Source: Cytophagaceae bacterium (GTDB taxonomy: Bacteria > Bacteroidota > Bacteroidia > Cytophagales > Spirosomataceae). From it: a stretch of DNA of 64,000 nt. Positions 49,611 through 58,433 of this stretch are shown in pieces. The position numbers were made by a program, and so were the translations under genes. Location: positions 40,172-104,171 of the forward strand of contig JAIXOL010000077.1 in assembly GCA_027486845.1 (NCBI GenBank), in the 5' to 3' direction. The notes below the pieces were generated by a model. It saw only the letters and a list, made by a program, of their open reading frames with translations. It had not been told where the DNA came from and did not search any database. How positions within the stretch are numbered: the first letter of the stretch is position 1; every line of letters starts with the position of its first letter.

Positions 49611-50036
49611 CTATTCCTCGGGTAAATCCATTAAATCTTTCAATGTTGTATTTTCATAAACTGCCAAATTTGCATCTCTAACTTTCTCCATTATTGGTCT
49701 AATTTTGCAAGTTTTTTCGTCGGCACAATCATCACATTTTCCGTAGAAATGAAGTGATACACATAGCATTGGCGAAATCGGGCCATCAATGATACGCACG
49801 ATTTTGGCAATCGAAACATCAGCCGGTGCCATGCGTAGTTGATAGCCCCCTCCTTTTCCTTTTTGGCTATGAAGTACACCATTATTTCGGAGTTCGAGCA
49901 AAATCGCTTCCAAAAATTTCTTTGGAATACTCTGTTGTTCGGCAATATCAGCAATCAAGATTGGTTGCTTCGATTCGTATCTTTCTGCAAGAACCTTTAA
50001 GGCTTTCAATGCATACTTTGCTTTCTTAGAAATCAT
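49611..50036 (-). CDS. Rrf2-family transcriptional regulator with four cysteines
   Basis: The start at 50036 (MISKKAKYALKALKVLAERY) matches the usual N-terminus; 13 upstream codons are unsupported. The 141-residue winged-helix protein has IADIAEQQSIPKKFLEAILL and GGGYQLRMAP. Cysteines 92, 101, 104 and 110 lie in the segment where IscR-type proteins bind an iron-sulfur cluster; spacing is not identical to E. coli IscR. It likely senses Fe-S status, NO or redox. No isc/suf genes are adjacent. Confidence 0.87.
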   Translation of the reverse strand: MISKKAKYALKALKVLAERYESKQPILIADIAEQQSIPKKFLEAILLELRNNGVLHSQKGKGGGYQLRMAPADVSIAKIVRIIDGPISPMLCVSLHFYGKCDDCADEKTCKIRPIMEKVRDANLAVYENTTLKDLMDLPEE

Positions 50037-50167
50037 TTTAATAGCTTTGACGAAGAATTTAAAGCAATCAGTCAATCAGAAAACTGACATCTTACTGAAC
50101 AAAAGTACAATTTTTCATTCATTTTGCAATAGTTTTATTCTTACGTCTTGCAATCCAAATTCTATAT

Positions 50168-52609
50168 TTATTTTGTGCCTACCGAATACGTATTTCTTGC
50201 AACAATCGGAATTCCTGTTGACGAAATACCTTCGAGCGTTATGTTTACTTTCGTTGCGGCATCGGTATTGAAAAATGTTATACTTGCTTTACCATTAGAA
50301 TTGGTTTTTATTTTAGGTGACCAGAAAATACTAGAACGATAATCTGGGCGGATATGCTCTGGCAATGATACATTGTATTTTGGGGCATAAAATTCTTTAC
50401 TCGGGTAATATCCTGCTATCCCGAAATGCTCAATACCCAATGCAATATCATTACTGTAATCGTAATTTGGATTCCCTCTTTTGGTTAATATCGAAATCAC
50501 ACCATTTCCAGCTCCCATTCCATAAATGGCCGATTCTGCTCCCGTTAGTACGTCAACTTTATCGACATCAGCCACTGAAAGCATCAAAATTGCCGATTTG
50601 TCGGTTCGCATACCATCCAGCAAAAACATGGGTTCTGACGAACCACTGAGCGAACTCACCCCTCTGATTGTTATGCTTGGGTCATTGGAACTGCCCGAAA
50701 CTTGAACGCCCGCAAAACGACCTCTTATTAAATCGAGGACATTCATGTAGCCAATCATGGTTTGGTCAACGGTCAGTGATTTACTCGGACTGCTGTAAAG
50801 TACTCGATTGTCTCGTTCTTGAAGATTCTTTTTTCCTTTTACAACATATTCCTTGAGCATGATTGACTTATTGAAACGCAACGAACGTTCAAAATCTAAT
50901 GCCTCTTTTGTGCGTTTGAGGTAATCTGCCAATTCTTTTTCATCAAACGTGACGGCATTAAACGGAATCGCCAAAATTTGCACTTTGGGTGAAAATGCTC
51001 GATTTATAAAAATCTTAGTATTTCGGTTGCTATTTCCCGCAATTGCCTGGACAATTACTTGAGCCGAATCAACAAAACTTAAATTATTAATCACAAATGA
51101 GCCATTTTTTTGTGCCATTCCCATGCCAAAAAGCCGTGTACTATCTTTCAACGAAAACATAAAAGTCAGATTAACAGGTTTTTCAAAAGGTTTGCCATTC
51201 TGACGGCTAATTTCGCCCGAAATACTGAGTCCACGCTCCAGCGGGAATTTTGGCATTGGCAATTCGTCTTTCATAATGTCATTCCAACGATAACGTCTCC
51301 AGCCTTGCGTCATCATTAAAATATCTAAGTGACGAGCCGCATCGAGATTTTCCTTTGAAAAGTAATAAGAAGGCTGTTCGATTTTACCTTTTAGGTCAGA
51401 ACTAAGTAGCAAATATGTTTGAATATTTTCGGGAAATGCCTGTTCCAAAACTTGTCCCGCATCAGTTACCGATACCGAAAAATCGCCCAAAATTGGTTTT
51501 CCTTTGGCATCATTGGCCTCTATGTTTAGTACTACTTTTTCTCGTGTATTATAGTTTGTTTTATTTGGTAAAATATTGACATTCAATGTTGTATCTGTTC
51601 TTAAGAAAATGACTCTTTCACAAAGAGGCAAGCCTTTTTCGTTGAAAACTGTAAATTGGGTAAGGCCTGATGGAAACTTATTCTTTGGGATTTTCATTAA
51701 TAAAACCTTTTTTGTAGAAGCGGTTTTTGCCGCAAAACAGATTTTACCTTGCGATTGTCCGATAATTGCAATTTGCCCAGTTGGATTAGTTATATTATGC
51801 CCTACGAATAGGCGAATGTTTTCTTTATCAGCGACTGCTTCCACACCCATCACGAAACCCTCTTTTTCTGAAACTGGCAAGGAGACTTCTTTTTCGTAAA
51901 TGTTGCGGTACTTGATTTTGGCAGTGTATTTTTCTCCTATCTCCGGCTTAAAAGTCATTATGCCCATTCCCAAGTGTTCACTTTCAAAGCTAATTATAGT
52001 ATCACCTTTCTCGCTCAAAATGATTCCCGAAACATCTAAGCCATTTCCTAGAGCATCGACAGCTTTATAAGCCAAACGATTTTCGATTCCTTCCACCAAA
52101 TTTCCACCTTCGGGAAAGAAACGAAAGTCAATTTCCTGCGAATTTAGCTTTATAGGTTCATCAACAATATTGGGTCTAAATACCTTAAAATCTTTAGTGA
52201 AAAGTAGATTTTCATCGAAATTGAGCATCCAATTTGTATAAGCTCTTAATTGATAGTAGCCAGCTTTTAGGGTATCGGGTAGCATAAAATCGGCCGCGGC
52301 ACTTCCGCCTTCGAGCTGTAATATTTTTTTGTAAAGAAGTTTACCTCGTTGATTATCAATGAGTTCGACATAGAGCGGAATACTTACCGTATCGGGTAAA
52401 TGTGTATTTGCTTCAACTAAATACGCCTTGAACCAAACCGTTTCGCCCGCGGTATAGTAAGGCTTGTCGAGATGGAGATACGCTTTTTCTTGCGGAAGTT
52501 CATTATTATAACGCTCAAATTTGGCTACAATGTTTTGAACCAAATCTTCTTCAAACGTAAAAGCAAATAAAAGGCTAGCAAGTAAAAGGAATAGTGCGGC
52601 TGTTTTCAT
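50168..52609 (-). CDS. MG2-domain protein with TonB-plug domain but no barrel
   Basis: An 813-residue exported protein. Signal peptide (1-17), then an MG2/macroglobulin-like region (KAYLHLDKPYYTAGETVWFKA, residues about 44-64), several beta-sandwich domains, then a TonB-receptor plug domain near 630-720 (GVQVSGSSNDPSITIRG, DGMRTDKSAI and GAESAIYGMGAGNGVISILT). The usual 22-strand barrel is absent; the protein ends about 90 residues after the plug. Related proteins of this architecture occur in Bacteroidota, with unknown role in envelope or polymer handling. Monocistronic. Confidence 0.82.
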   Translation of the reverse strand: MKTAALFLLLASLLFAFTFEEDLVQNIVAKFERYNNELPQEKAYLHLDKPYYTAGETVWFKAYLVEANTHLPDTVSIPLYVELIDNQRGKLLYKKILQLEGGSAAADFMLPDTLKAGYYQLRAYTNWMLNFDENLLFTKDFKVFRPNIVDEPIKLNSQEIDFRFFPEGGNLVEGIENRLAYKAVDALGNGLDVSGIILSEKGDTIISFESEHLGMGIMTFKPEIGEKYTAKIKYRNIYEKEVSLPVSEKEGFVMGVEAVADKENIRLFVGHNITNPTGQIAIIGQSQGKICFAAKTASTKKVLLMKIPKNKFPSGLTQFTVFNEKGLPLCERVIFLRTDTTLNVNILPNKTNYNTREKVVLNIEANDAKGKPILGDFSVSVTDAGQVLEQAFPENIQTYLLLSSDLKGKIEQPSYYFSKENLDAARHLDILMMTQGWRRYRWNDIMKDELPMPKFPLERGLSISGEISRQNGKPFEKPVNLTFMFSLKDSTRLFGMGMAQKNGSFVINNLSFVDSAQVIVQAIAGNSNRNTKIFINRAFSPKVQILAIPFNAVTFDEKELADYLKRTKEALDFERSLRFNKSIMLKEYVVKGKKNLQERDNRVLYSSPSKSLTVDQTMIGYMNVLDLIRGRFAGVQVSGSSNDPSITIRGVSSLSGSSEPMFLLDGMRTDKSAILMLSVADVDKVDVLTGAESAIYGMGAGNGVISILTKRGNPNYDYSNDIALGIEHFGIAGYYPSKEFYAPKYNVSLPEHIRPDYRSSIFWSPKIKTNSNGKASITFFNTDAATKVNITLEGISSTGIPIVARNTYSVGTK

Positions 52610-52863
52610 TGAAAATTTTGTAAGTGTGATTGAATTTGTAATTTTTTATGACGCAAAATGAACATAAATAATTAAAAATAAAAACTTATTTAGCCCGTTT
52701 ATTAGTTTTTAATGTTGAACGGTTATTCAATCCAAAAGTATTATTTCAAATACAAAAGCTCGCATTAAAGAGTGCTATTAAATATCATATTTCTAAGAAA
52801 AATTTGTATCAAGGAGAAGTTTTTGTGCTAACTTCGCACTAAGATTCTAAACAAACTAAAAAA

Positions 52864-53919
52864 ATGTTACACTCTAAAATTGCAGGAATAGGTTTTTATG
52901 TACCAGAGAAAGTTGTGACAAACACAGATCTAATGAAGGTCATGGATACAACTGACGAATGGATACAAGAACGGTCAGGAATTAAAGAAAGACGCTACGG
53001 AATAAAAGGCGTAGAAACCCCAACTACGATGGGAGCTGCCGCTGCAAAAATAGCGTGCGAAAGGGCGGGAATTAGTCCAGAAGAAATAGATTTTATTGTA
53101 TTTGCCACACTAAGCCCTGATTATTATTTTCCGGGTTGTGGAGTGCTTTTACAGCGAGAATTAGGCATTACGCACAAAGAAATGGGGGCGTTGGATATTA
53201 GAAACCAATGTTCTGGATTTATTTATGCACTCTCAGTGGCTGACCAATTTATTAAAGGTGGGATGTATAAAAATGTACTAGTTGTTGGCTCAGAAATGCA
53301 TTCAATGGGACTTGATTTTACGACTCGTGGCCGAAATGTAGCGGTTCTGTTTGGTGATGGAGCAGGTGCAGTGGTGCTTCAACCAACTACTGAAGAAGGA
53401 AAAGGCATCTTGACAACTCATTTACATTCTGATGGCACCCACGCCGAGGAATTGGCTCTGATTAGCCCAGGCAGCCACGGTGGTTATCATTTGGGTGCCG
53501 AACAGTTCGGTTTTCCTGATGTAGAGTTCGGTGAAATTTTTGTTTATGAAAATTTACTCGAAAACAAGACTTATTACCCAAATATGAATGGTCAGTTGGT
53601 GTTCAAAACTGCTGTAACAAAGTTTCCAGAGGTAATCATGGAGGCTCTCAATAAAACTGGATATACACCTGCCGATATTGATATGCTCGTGCCGCATCAA
53701 GCCAATTTACGTATTGCTCAATTTGTGCAGAAAACGCTTCGCTTACCAGACGAAAAAGTTTATAATAATATTATGAAATACGGAAACACAACGGCAGCAT
53801 CAATTCCGATTGCATTGTGTGAGGCATGGGAAGCGGGTAAAATCAAAGAGGGAGATTTGGTTTGTTTGGCTGCTTTTGGAAGTGGCTTTACGTGGGGTTC
53901 GGCCTTGATTCGTTGGTAG
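52864..53919 (+). CDS. 3-oxoacyl-ACP synthase III (FabH-like)
   Basis: A 351-residue KAS III. N-terminal IAGIGFYVPEKVVTN and DEWIQERSGIKERR are typical of FabH. Catalytic Cys116 (IRNQCSGFI), His278 (VPHQAN) and Asn308 (YGNTTAAS); C-terminal AAFGSGFTWGSALIRW. FabH starts fatty-acid synthesis by condensing acetyl- or branched acyl-CoA with malonyl-ACP. An insertion of about 20 residues (HLGAEQFGFPDVEFGEIFVY) is larger than in E. coli FabH. No plsX, acpP or fabD is adjacent, so it may be a FabH paralogue. Ends at a palindromic heptamer repeat. Confidence 0.85.
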   Translation: MLHSKIAGIGFYVPEKVVTNTDLMKVMDTTDEWIQERSGIKERRYGIKGVETPTTMGAAAAKIACERAGISPEEIDFIVFATLSPDYYFPGCGVLLQRELGITHKEMGALDIRNQCSGFIYALSVADQFIKGGMYKNVLVVGSEMHSMGLDFTTRGRNVAVLFGDGAGAVVLQPTTEEGKGILTTHLHSDGTHAEELALISPGSHGGYHLGAEQFGFPDVEFGEIFVYENLLENKTYYPNMNGQLVFKTAVTKFPEVIMEALNKTGYTPADIDMLVPHQANLRIAQFVQKTLRLPDEKVYNNIMKYGNTTAASIPIALCEAWEAGKIKEGDLVCLAAFGSGFTWGSALIRW

Positions 53920-53925
53920 GAGTAA

Positions 53926-54007
53926 AGTCCACGGTTAGCAATGGGCAGTTTTCGGTTTACAGTATGCATACTGAAAACTGAAGATTGAAAACTATCTACC
54001 GTGGACT
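53926..54007. repeat. Palindromic heptamer repeat, locus 7
   Basis: Outer arms AGTCCACGGT (53926-53935) and ACCGTGGACT (53998-54007) are exact reverse complements. Inside, the left arm has 7-mers from 53934 (GTTAGCA, ATGGGCA, GTTTTCG, GTTTACA, GTATGCA) and the right arm mirrors them (GTTTTCA and GTATGCA on the other strand). The centre CAGTATGCATACTG at 53960-53973 is a perfect 14-nt palindrome. The whole 82-bp stretch can fold back on itself between convergent genes. Confidence 0.85.
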
Positions 54008-54016
54008 TCTCAAAAA

Positions 54017-54754
54017 TTATTTTATCTTATCAAAAAGACTCGTATCTACTTTTATGGCTGTCAAATCATTGCCTGTTCGTAAGCCAGTTATGTTGAGGTC
54101 TAATGGGCCAAGTTTATGATTTTGGGCAATTATTGCTCCTGTTTCGGTTGTTTTCCAGTCTTCCCAAGTGGCAGAAACACCTCCAATTGGAATTATTTTC
54201 ACCCACATTTTATAAGCAATTGGTATTCCATTCTTATCTAAAAACCATAAATAAGAATCTCCTGGAGTTACTCCACCTGATGAATAACTTACTAAAAGTG
54301 CTTCTGAACCATCTTCGGTTTTGACGATTTTCCGACTAACACCTTCATCAAAAACTTTGAAAGGGGCAATGAACCAATAGGAGTCATTACAAAATATTGA
54401 CCAAGCTTTTCCACGTAAAACATCTAATTGACCATCGGTTATTTCTTGACCTTCACTAAATGCTTTTCCCTTGTTCCATTCTTTCAAATTGAGCAATACC
54501 TCGTTTTTGTCCCATTTTACTTGCACCATTTGGTTTTTCTTATCCCATACAAACTGATGTCCTCCTTTGAGCGTCCAAGCTACTACGTTGGTGCTATCCC
54601 AAGCAGTTTTATTGAGAGATTTTAGCATTTTGTTGGCCAGTTCATCAGCTTTTGCTGCGTTTTCGCCGGTAGGAAGCTTTTCGTTGAAAACCAAGTAGCC
54701 ACCTATTACAAGAATCAATATTGTGGCTGCGATATAAAGAAATATTTTTTTCAT
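54017..54754 (-). CDS. Exported or membrane-anchored protein of unknown function
   Basis: A 245-residue protein beginning with one hydrophobic helix (MKKIFLYIAATILILVIGGY) that is either an uncleaved anchor or a signal peptide, then a globular beta-rich part (ADELANKMLKSLNKTAWDST, WTLKGGHQFVWDKKNQMVQV, DSYLWFLDKNGIPIAYKMWV). The alternating lengths and strand pattern are reminiscent of LolA/outer-membrane lipoprotein-carrier folds, but that is only a resemblance. I do not recognise a family. Monocistronic. Confidence 0.65.
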   Translation of the reverse strand: MKKIFLYIAATILILVIGGYLVFNEKLPTGENAAKADELANKMLKSLNKTAWDSTNVVAWTLKGGHQFVWDKKNQMVQVKWDKNEVLLNLKEWNKGKAFSEGQEITDGQLDVLRGKAWSIFCNDSYWFIAPFKVFDEGVSRKIVKTEDGSEALLVSYSSGGVTPGDSYLWFLDKNGIPIAYKMWVKIIPIGGVSATWEDWKTTETGAIIAQNHKLGPLDLNITGLRTGNDLTAIKVDTSLFDKIK

Positions 54755-54907
54755 TGATTAAGAGAGTATATGTTGAGATAAAAGATTGATTATCAATAAA
54801 TTAAAAAATATATTTTATTTATGAAACTCGTAACTGCACTTTTTGATATCATCAAGCAGTTTTATCAGGTATTTTGTTTAGTAATTTTTCGAGTAGTAGA
54901 TTAAATT

Positions 54908-55486
54908 CTACTTCTGATTTCTAACCCTGCTGAGAGTTTCGAGTTGAATACCCAAGAAAGAAGCCAAATATTTAAGCGGAATTCGCTGGATAAATTCCGG
55001 TTTGTTTTTAAGCATGTATTCGTAACGTTCTCGTGCCGAAAGCGTTTGGAGTATGATTTTCATTTCTTCGATTTGTACTAAATAGTGCTCAACCATGAGC
55101 CTTCCGAGGCGTTCGATTTCATGAAATTGGTCGAAAAGTTTGAGTAGGTCGGTGTGCTTTATAACCACGGCCTGCACATCTTCGAGGGCTTGAATATTAG
55201 TCAGACTCGGTTTTTGTGAAAAGAAACTGTAAGTTGAAATCGCTATTGAGTTTTCCAACCCAAACCACGTATTAGTTTCGTTGGCATCAGTATCTTCAAA
55301 AAATTCTCTTACACTTCCTGAATATATAAAATTGAGTTCAGCCGAAACTTGGTCTTGTTGTACTAAAAGCTCTTTTTTTGAGAAACTTTTCAATGAAAAA
55401 CAAGGTAAAAGAGCCTCAACACTCTCAGATTTTAGAGGATGAATGGATTGAAAAAACTCCAAACAATGTTGAAATGCTTCCTGCAT
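54908..55486 (-). CDS. Crp/Fnr-family transcriptional regulator
   Basis: Start at 55486 (MQEAFQHCLEFFQSIHPL); 21 upstream codons are hydrophobic and unsupported. The 192-residue protein has a cyclic-nucleotide-binding-like domain (CFSLKSFSKKELLVQQDQ, ELNFIYSGSVREFFED) and a C-terminal helix-turn-helix in which RYEYMLKNKPEFIQRIPLKY and LASFLGIQLETLSRVR form the DNA-binding helices. The Arg of a cAMP pocket is not evident, so the effector may differ. Divergent from the alpha/beta hydrolase gene at 55649 and a possible regulator of it. Confidence 0.85.
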   Translation of the reverse strand: MQEAFQHCLEFFQSIHPLKSESVEALLPCFSLKSFSKKELLVQQDQVSAELNFIYSGSVREFFEDTDANETNTWFGLENSIAISTYSFFSQKPSLTNIQALEDVQAVVIKHTDLLKLFDQFHEIERLGRLMVEHYLVQIEEMKIILQTLSARERYEYMLKNKPEFIQRIPLKYLASFLGIQLETLSRVRNQK

Positions 55487-55648
55487 AAATGTGGTGAAAA
55501 CTTTAAAAAGATCAAGAAGATTAGTTGAGAATAAAAAAACTGCATACAATATTCACAGAAAAACTTTGTAAAACAATATTTTTTTTCAACTTTGTATTCA
55601 ACTATTCACCATAAACCGATTGGCAGAATTAATATGCCTCTATGACTC

Positions 55649-56572
55649 ATGAAAAAACTTTTTTTAGCCCTATTTCTAATGACTATTTTGTCTGATTTAT
55701 CAGCCCAATCCAGCGAGACTATTTTACTTTATCCAGAAGGAACACCGGGACTAAAAACAGGTGTTAGTATTCCCGAAGACTCAAAAACTACTGATGGAAT
55801 CACCCGTGTGAAAGATGTGACTCAGCCAGCTTTGTATGTGTATCCTGCCAAGAAAAAAACTTCAGATGCAACAGTGATTATTTGCCCAGGTGGTGGCTAT
55901 GGAATCTTAGCAATCGACCATGAAGGACATGATATTGCGAAGTGGTTCAATGAGCGTGGTGTGACGGCTTTTGTGCTAAAATACCGCCTTCCACAAGATA
56001 ATCTGTTTGAAAATGACGAAATTAGACCACTACAAGATGCCCAACAAGCTATCAGAATAGTTCGTAAAAATGCTGCAAAATATGGTATTTCCCCCGAAAA
56101 AGTTGGAATCATGGGCTTTTCCGCAGGTGGACATTTGGCTTCAACTGCTTCGACACATTTTACTACCCAAATAGGCGAAATCACCGATGCCAATATAAGT
56201 GTTCGCCCAGATTTTTCGTTGTTGATTTACCCCGTAATTACTTTCAGTGATAAATTTACACACGCTGGTTCGAGAGATAATTTGATTGGTAAAAATCCTC
56301 CAGTTGAGAAAATGGAATTTTATTCTAATGAAAAACAAGTAACAAAAGATACCCCACCAGCATTTTTGGTTAGTACAACTGACGATGGCGTACAGCCCGA
56401 AAATAGCATTGGATATTTTCTGGCCTGTAAGAAAAACAAAGTGCCAGTAGAAATGCACATTTATGAAAAAGGTGGCCACGGCTACGGACTCAAGAAAAAA
56501 GGCAGAGGGCCTGTAGAAACTTGGGCATTACGCATGGAAGATTGGCTAAGAGATAGAAAACTGATGAAGTGA
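55649..56572 (+). CDS. Secreted alpha/beta hydrolase (esterase type)
   Basis: A 307-residue exported esterase. Signal peptide ending near Leu-Ser-Ala-Gln-Ser; oxyanion-type motif VIICPGGGYGILA; nucleophile elbow GIMGFSAGGHLAS; TTDDGVQPENS for the acidic residue; and the final catalytic His in EKGGHGYGLKKKG. Relatives are called carboxylesterases, acetyl-xylan-esterase-like or xylanase B; substrate unresolved. Ends at a palindrome of the heptamer set. Confidence 0.85.
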   Translation: MKKLFLALFLMTILSDLSAQSSETILLYPEGTPGLKTGVSIPEDSKTTDGITRVKDVTQPALYVYPAKKKTSDATVIICPGGGYGILAIDHEGHDIAKWFNERGVTAFVLKYRLPQDNLFENDEIRPLQDAQQAIRIVRKNAAKYGISPEKVGIMGFSAGGHLASTASTHFTTQIGEITDANISVRPDFSLLIYPVITFSDKFTHAGSRDNLIGKNPPVEKMEFYSNEKQVTKDTPPAFLVSTTDDGVQPENSIGYFLACKKNKVPVEMHIYEKGGHGYGLKKKGRGPVETWALRMEDWLRDRKLMK

Positions 56573-56590
56573 TTTTGTAGATAACAGACA

Positions 56591-56638
56591 TGGGATTTGA
56601 GATACGAGTCTTTATTCTTATCGTATTTCAAATCCAAA
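56591..56638. repeat. Palindromic heptamer repeat, locus 8
   Basis: TGGGATTTGAGATACGA (56591-56607) is mirrored by TCGTATTTCAAATCCAAA (56621-56638), with only two mismatches in 17. Both arms divide into 7-mers (ATGGGAT, TTGAGAT, ACGAGTC; and ATTTCAA, ATCCAAA). It lies between convergent genes. Confidence 0.75.
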
Positions 56639-56653
56639 TTTTGTGCTTAAAAT

Positions 56654-57217
56654 TTAATCTAACCACCTTATTATCAGTCCTCTAACCAATTCATAAAACA
56701 AATTGGGTTTCATTGTTCGCCAGTTTTCAATTTGTAGCGTGCCGCCAAAATTGATATATGAATCAAGGTGATATCGTCGAAATTCTTCCAAAATAAAATC
56801 TCTGAAACTTATGGCTGCAATCCAACCATCTTCAATGTCTTCAAACCATTCTTCGTAATAATCTTGTTCGCCCCCATGAAATTGTAGAATATTTTCACCA
56901 ATCAGAATGAATTGATTAATGCCTCTTTCAATCAAATAATCAATCACGGTTCGTTTCAAAAACATGATGTCGTTGTGAAGGGTGTCGTTCCATTCGCCAA
57001 AAAGCTCAATAACTGTATAACTAGCTGCATAATCAACCATCAAAATTTTACAGTAGAGTGTTTCTGAGCCAATATCGTCCCAATTTGGGTCGATATAATA
57101 ACCGTAAATCGTATTTTGGTAAGTGTTTCCGTAGGTTCGGCCGTAAAAAGGCGATTTTTTATCCACTTCACTAATGTAATATTTACGCCAGTTGTAGGTA
57201 GGTTCGAGTTCGTGCAT
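56654..57217 (-). CDS. Conserved hypothetical protein
   Basis: A 187-residue acidic, soluble protein, very rich in Tyr, Trp, Asp and Glu (YYEEWFEDIEDGWIAAISF, RKYYISEVDKKSPFYGR). No signal peptide, TM helix or known catalytic motif. I do not recognise it beyond a general likeness to uncharacterised Cytophagales proteins. It follows the PatB/MalY gene on the same strand at 69 nt, so it could be the last gene of that operon. Confidence 0.6.
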   Translation of the reverse strand: MHELEPTYNWRKYYISEVDKKSPFYGRTYGNTYQNTIYGYYIDPNWDDIGSETLYCKILMVDYAASYTVIELFGEWNDTLHNDIMFLKRTVIDYLIERGINQFILIGENILQFHGGEQDYYEEWFEDIEDGWIAAISFRDFILEEFRRYHLDSYINFGGTLQIENWRTMKPNLFYELVRGLIIRWLD

Positions 57218-57286
57218 TGTTTTTTGTTGTACGAAATTGTACGAAATTTGATGCTTAGCAATTGGGTTGCATTTGTACGTCTAAAA

Positions 57287-58426
57287 TCAACAAAGCACTT
57301 TTCTTATTCGCCAAACTGAGGCTTCCAGTCGTCGCATTTGTGTGCCAAAATTTAGGCGAATAAAACCTTTTCCATCAAAGAAAAATCCACCTTCTGAAAC
57401 ACCAACACCTGCGTTTTCGAGTACCTCTGCAATATTATTGATACCACTCTCACGGGTATCAATCCATGCTAAATAAGTAGATTCGAGAGGCATCATACTA
57501 AAGCCTGTTATGGTGTTCATTTCATGCAAAATGTAATCATGGTTTTTGCGTAAATAAGTCAATAATTGCTCATGCCATTCACCACAATCTCGATAAGCCG
57601 ATAGTGCAGCTTGATAAGCGTAAGCCGAAGGCATTGGCTCAACGATGTATTTTAAATTAGTAAATTTTGTACGAATCTCATCATTCGGAATCACCGCAAA
57701 CGAGCATCCCAAACCTGCAATATTGAAAGTTTTACTTGGTGAAAGTAGTGTAATTGTTTGATTTTCAGCTTCTTTGCTTAACGTAGCTATCGAAACGTGC
57801 TTTTTGCTTTCATCCAAAATTAAATCACAATGAATTTCGTCAGAACAAATCACAATATTGTGTTCGGCACAAATATCTGACAGTGTTTGGAGTTCTTCTT
57901 TCGTGAAAACTGTTCCCGCAGGATTATAAGGGTTACATAACATAAACATGCGTGTACGAGGTGTGATTGCCGCACGAATAGCATCAAAATCAAGTGTCCA
58001 ACGGTTGTTTTCGAGTTTCATTTGCACCTTCACGAGGTTCTTTTTGGCGGCTTCGGGGGCTTTCATAAACGGACCATAAACTGGTACAGTAGTAATAATT
58101 TCATCGCCTTCATCGCCCACGACCATGCACGAGAGCGTCAGCCCTGGCACAAGCCCTGGCAGATATACAATCCAATCTTTTTCAATTTTCCAATGATGGC
58201 GTTCTGCAAGACGTTTTACAATTACATCGGCTAACTCATCGGGTGCATGCCAATAACCTATTACGCCTTGTTTGGTCACCTCTTCAAGTGCTTTCAAGAT
58301 TGGCGGAGCGGCTTTGAAATCCATATCGGCCACCCAAAGTGGAATTATATCACGATTTTTATACTTATCCCATTTATAGCTATCTGTATTTGTACGGTCA
58401 ATTAGTTCGTCGAAATCGTAATTCAT
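57287..58426 (-). CDS. PatB/MalY-family C-S lyase (cystathionine beta-lyase type)
   Basis: A 379-residue PLP enzyme, fold type I. N-terminal MNYDFDELIDRTNTDSYKWD and IIPLWVADMDFKAAPPI are the family hallmark; DEIHCDLIL, and SPSKTFNIAGLGCSF with the PLP Lys. C-terminal GGFFFDGKGFIRLNFGTQ. Splits cystathionine (or another cysteine S-conjugate) to homocysteine, pyruvate and ammonia; MalY in E. coli also represses. Starts 7 nt after the MTAN gene: same operon as the nucleosidase and permease. Confidence 0.9.
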   Translation of the reverse strand: MNYDFDELIDRTNTDSYKWDKYKNRDIIPLWVADMDFKAAPPILKALEEVTKQGVIGYWHAPDELADVIVKRLAERHHWKIEKDWIVYLPGLVPGLTLSCMVVGDEGDEIITTVPVYGPFMKAPEAAKKNLVKVQMKLENNRWTLDFDAIRAAITPRTRMFMLCNPYNPAGTVFTKEELQTLSDICAEHNIVICSDEIHCDLILDESKKHVSIATLSKEAENQTITLLSPSKTFNIAGLGCSFAVIPNDEIRTKFTNLKYIVEPMPSAYAYQAALSAYRDCGEWHEQLLTYLRKNHDYILHEMNTITGFSMMPLESTYLAWIDTRESGINNIAEVLENAGVGVSEGGFFFDGKGFIRLNFGTQMRRLEASVWRIRKVLC

Positions 58427-58433
58427 GAAGTTT

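Noticed and set aside
54821..54904. 27-codon ORF starting MKLVTALFDIIKQF
   Set aside because: Looks like a small hydrophobic peptide, but nothing else supports it and it lies in an AT-rich spacer where such frames are expected by chance.
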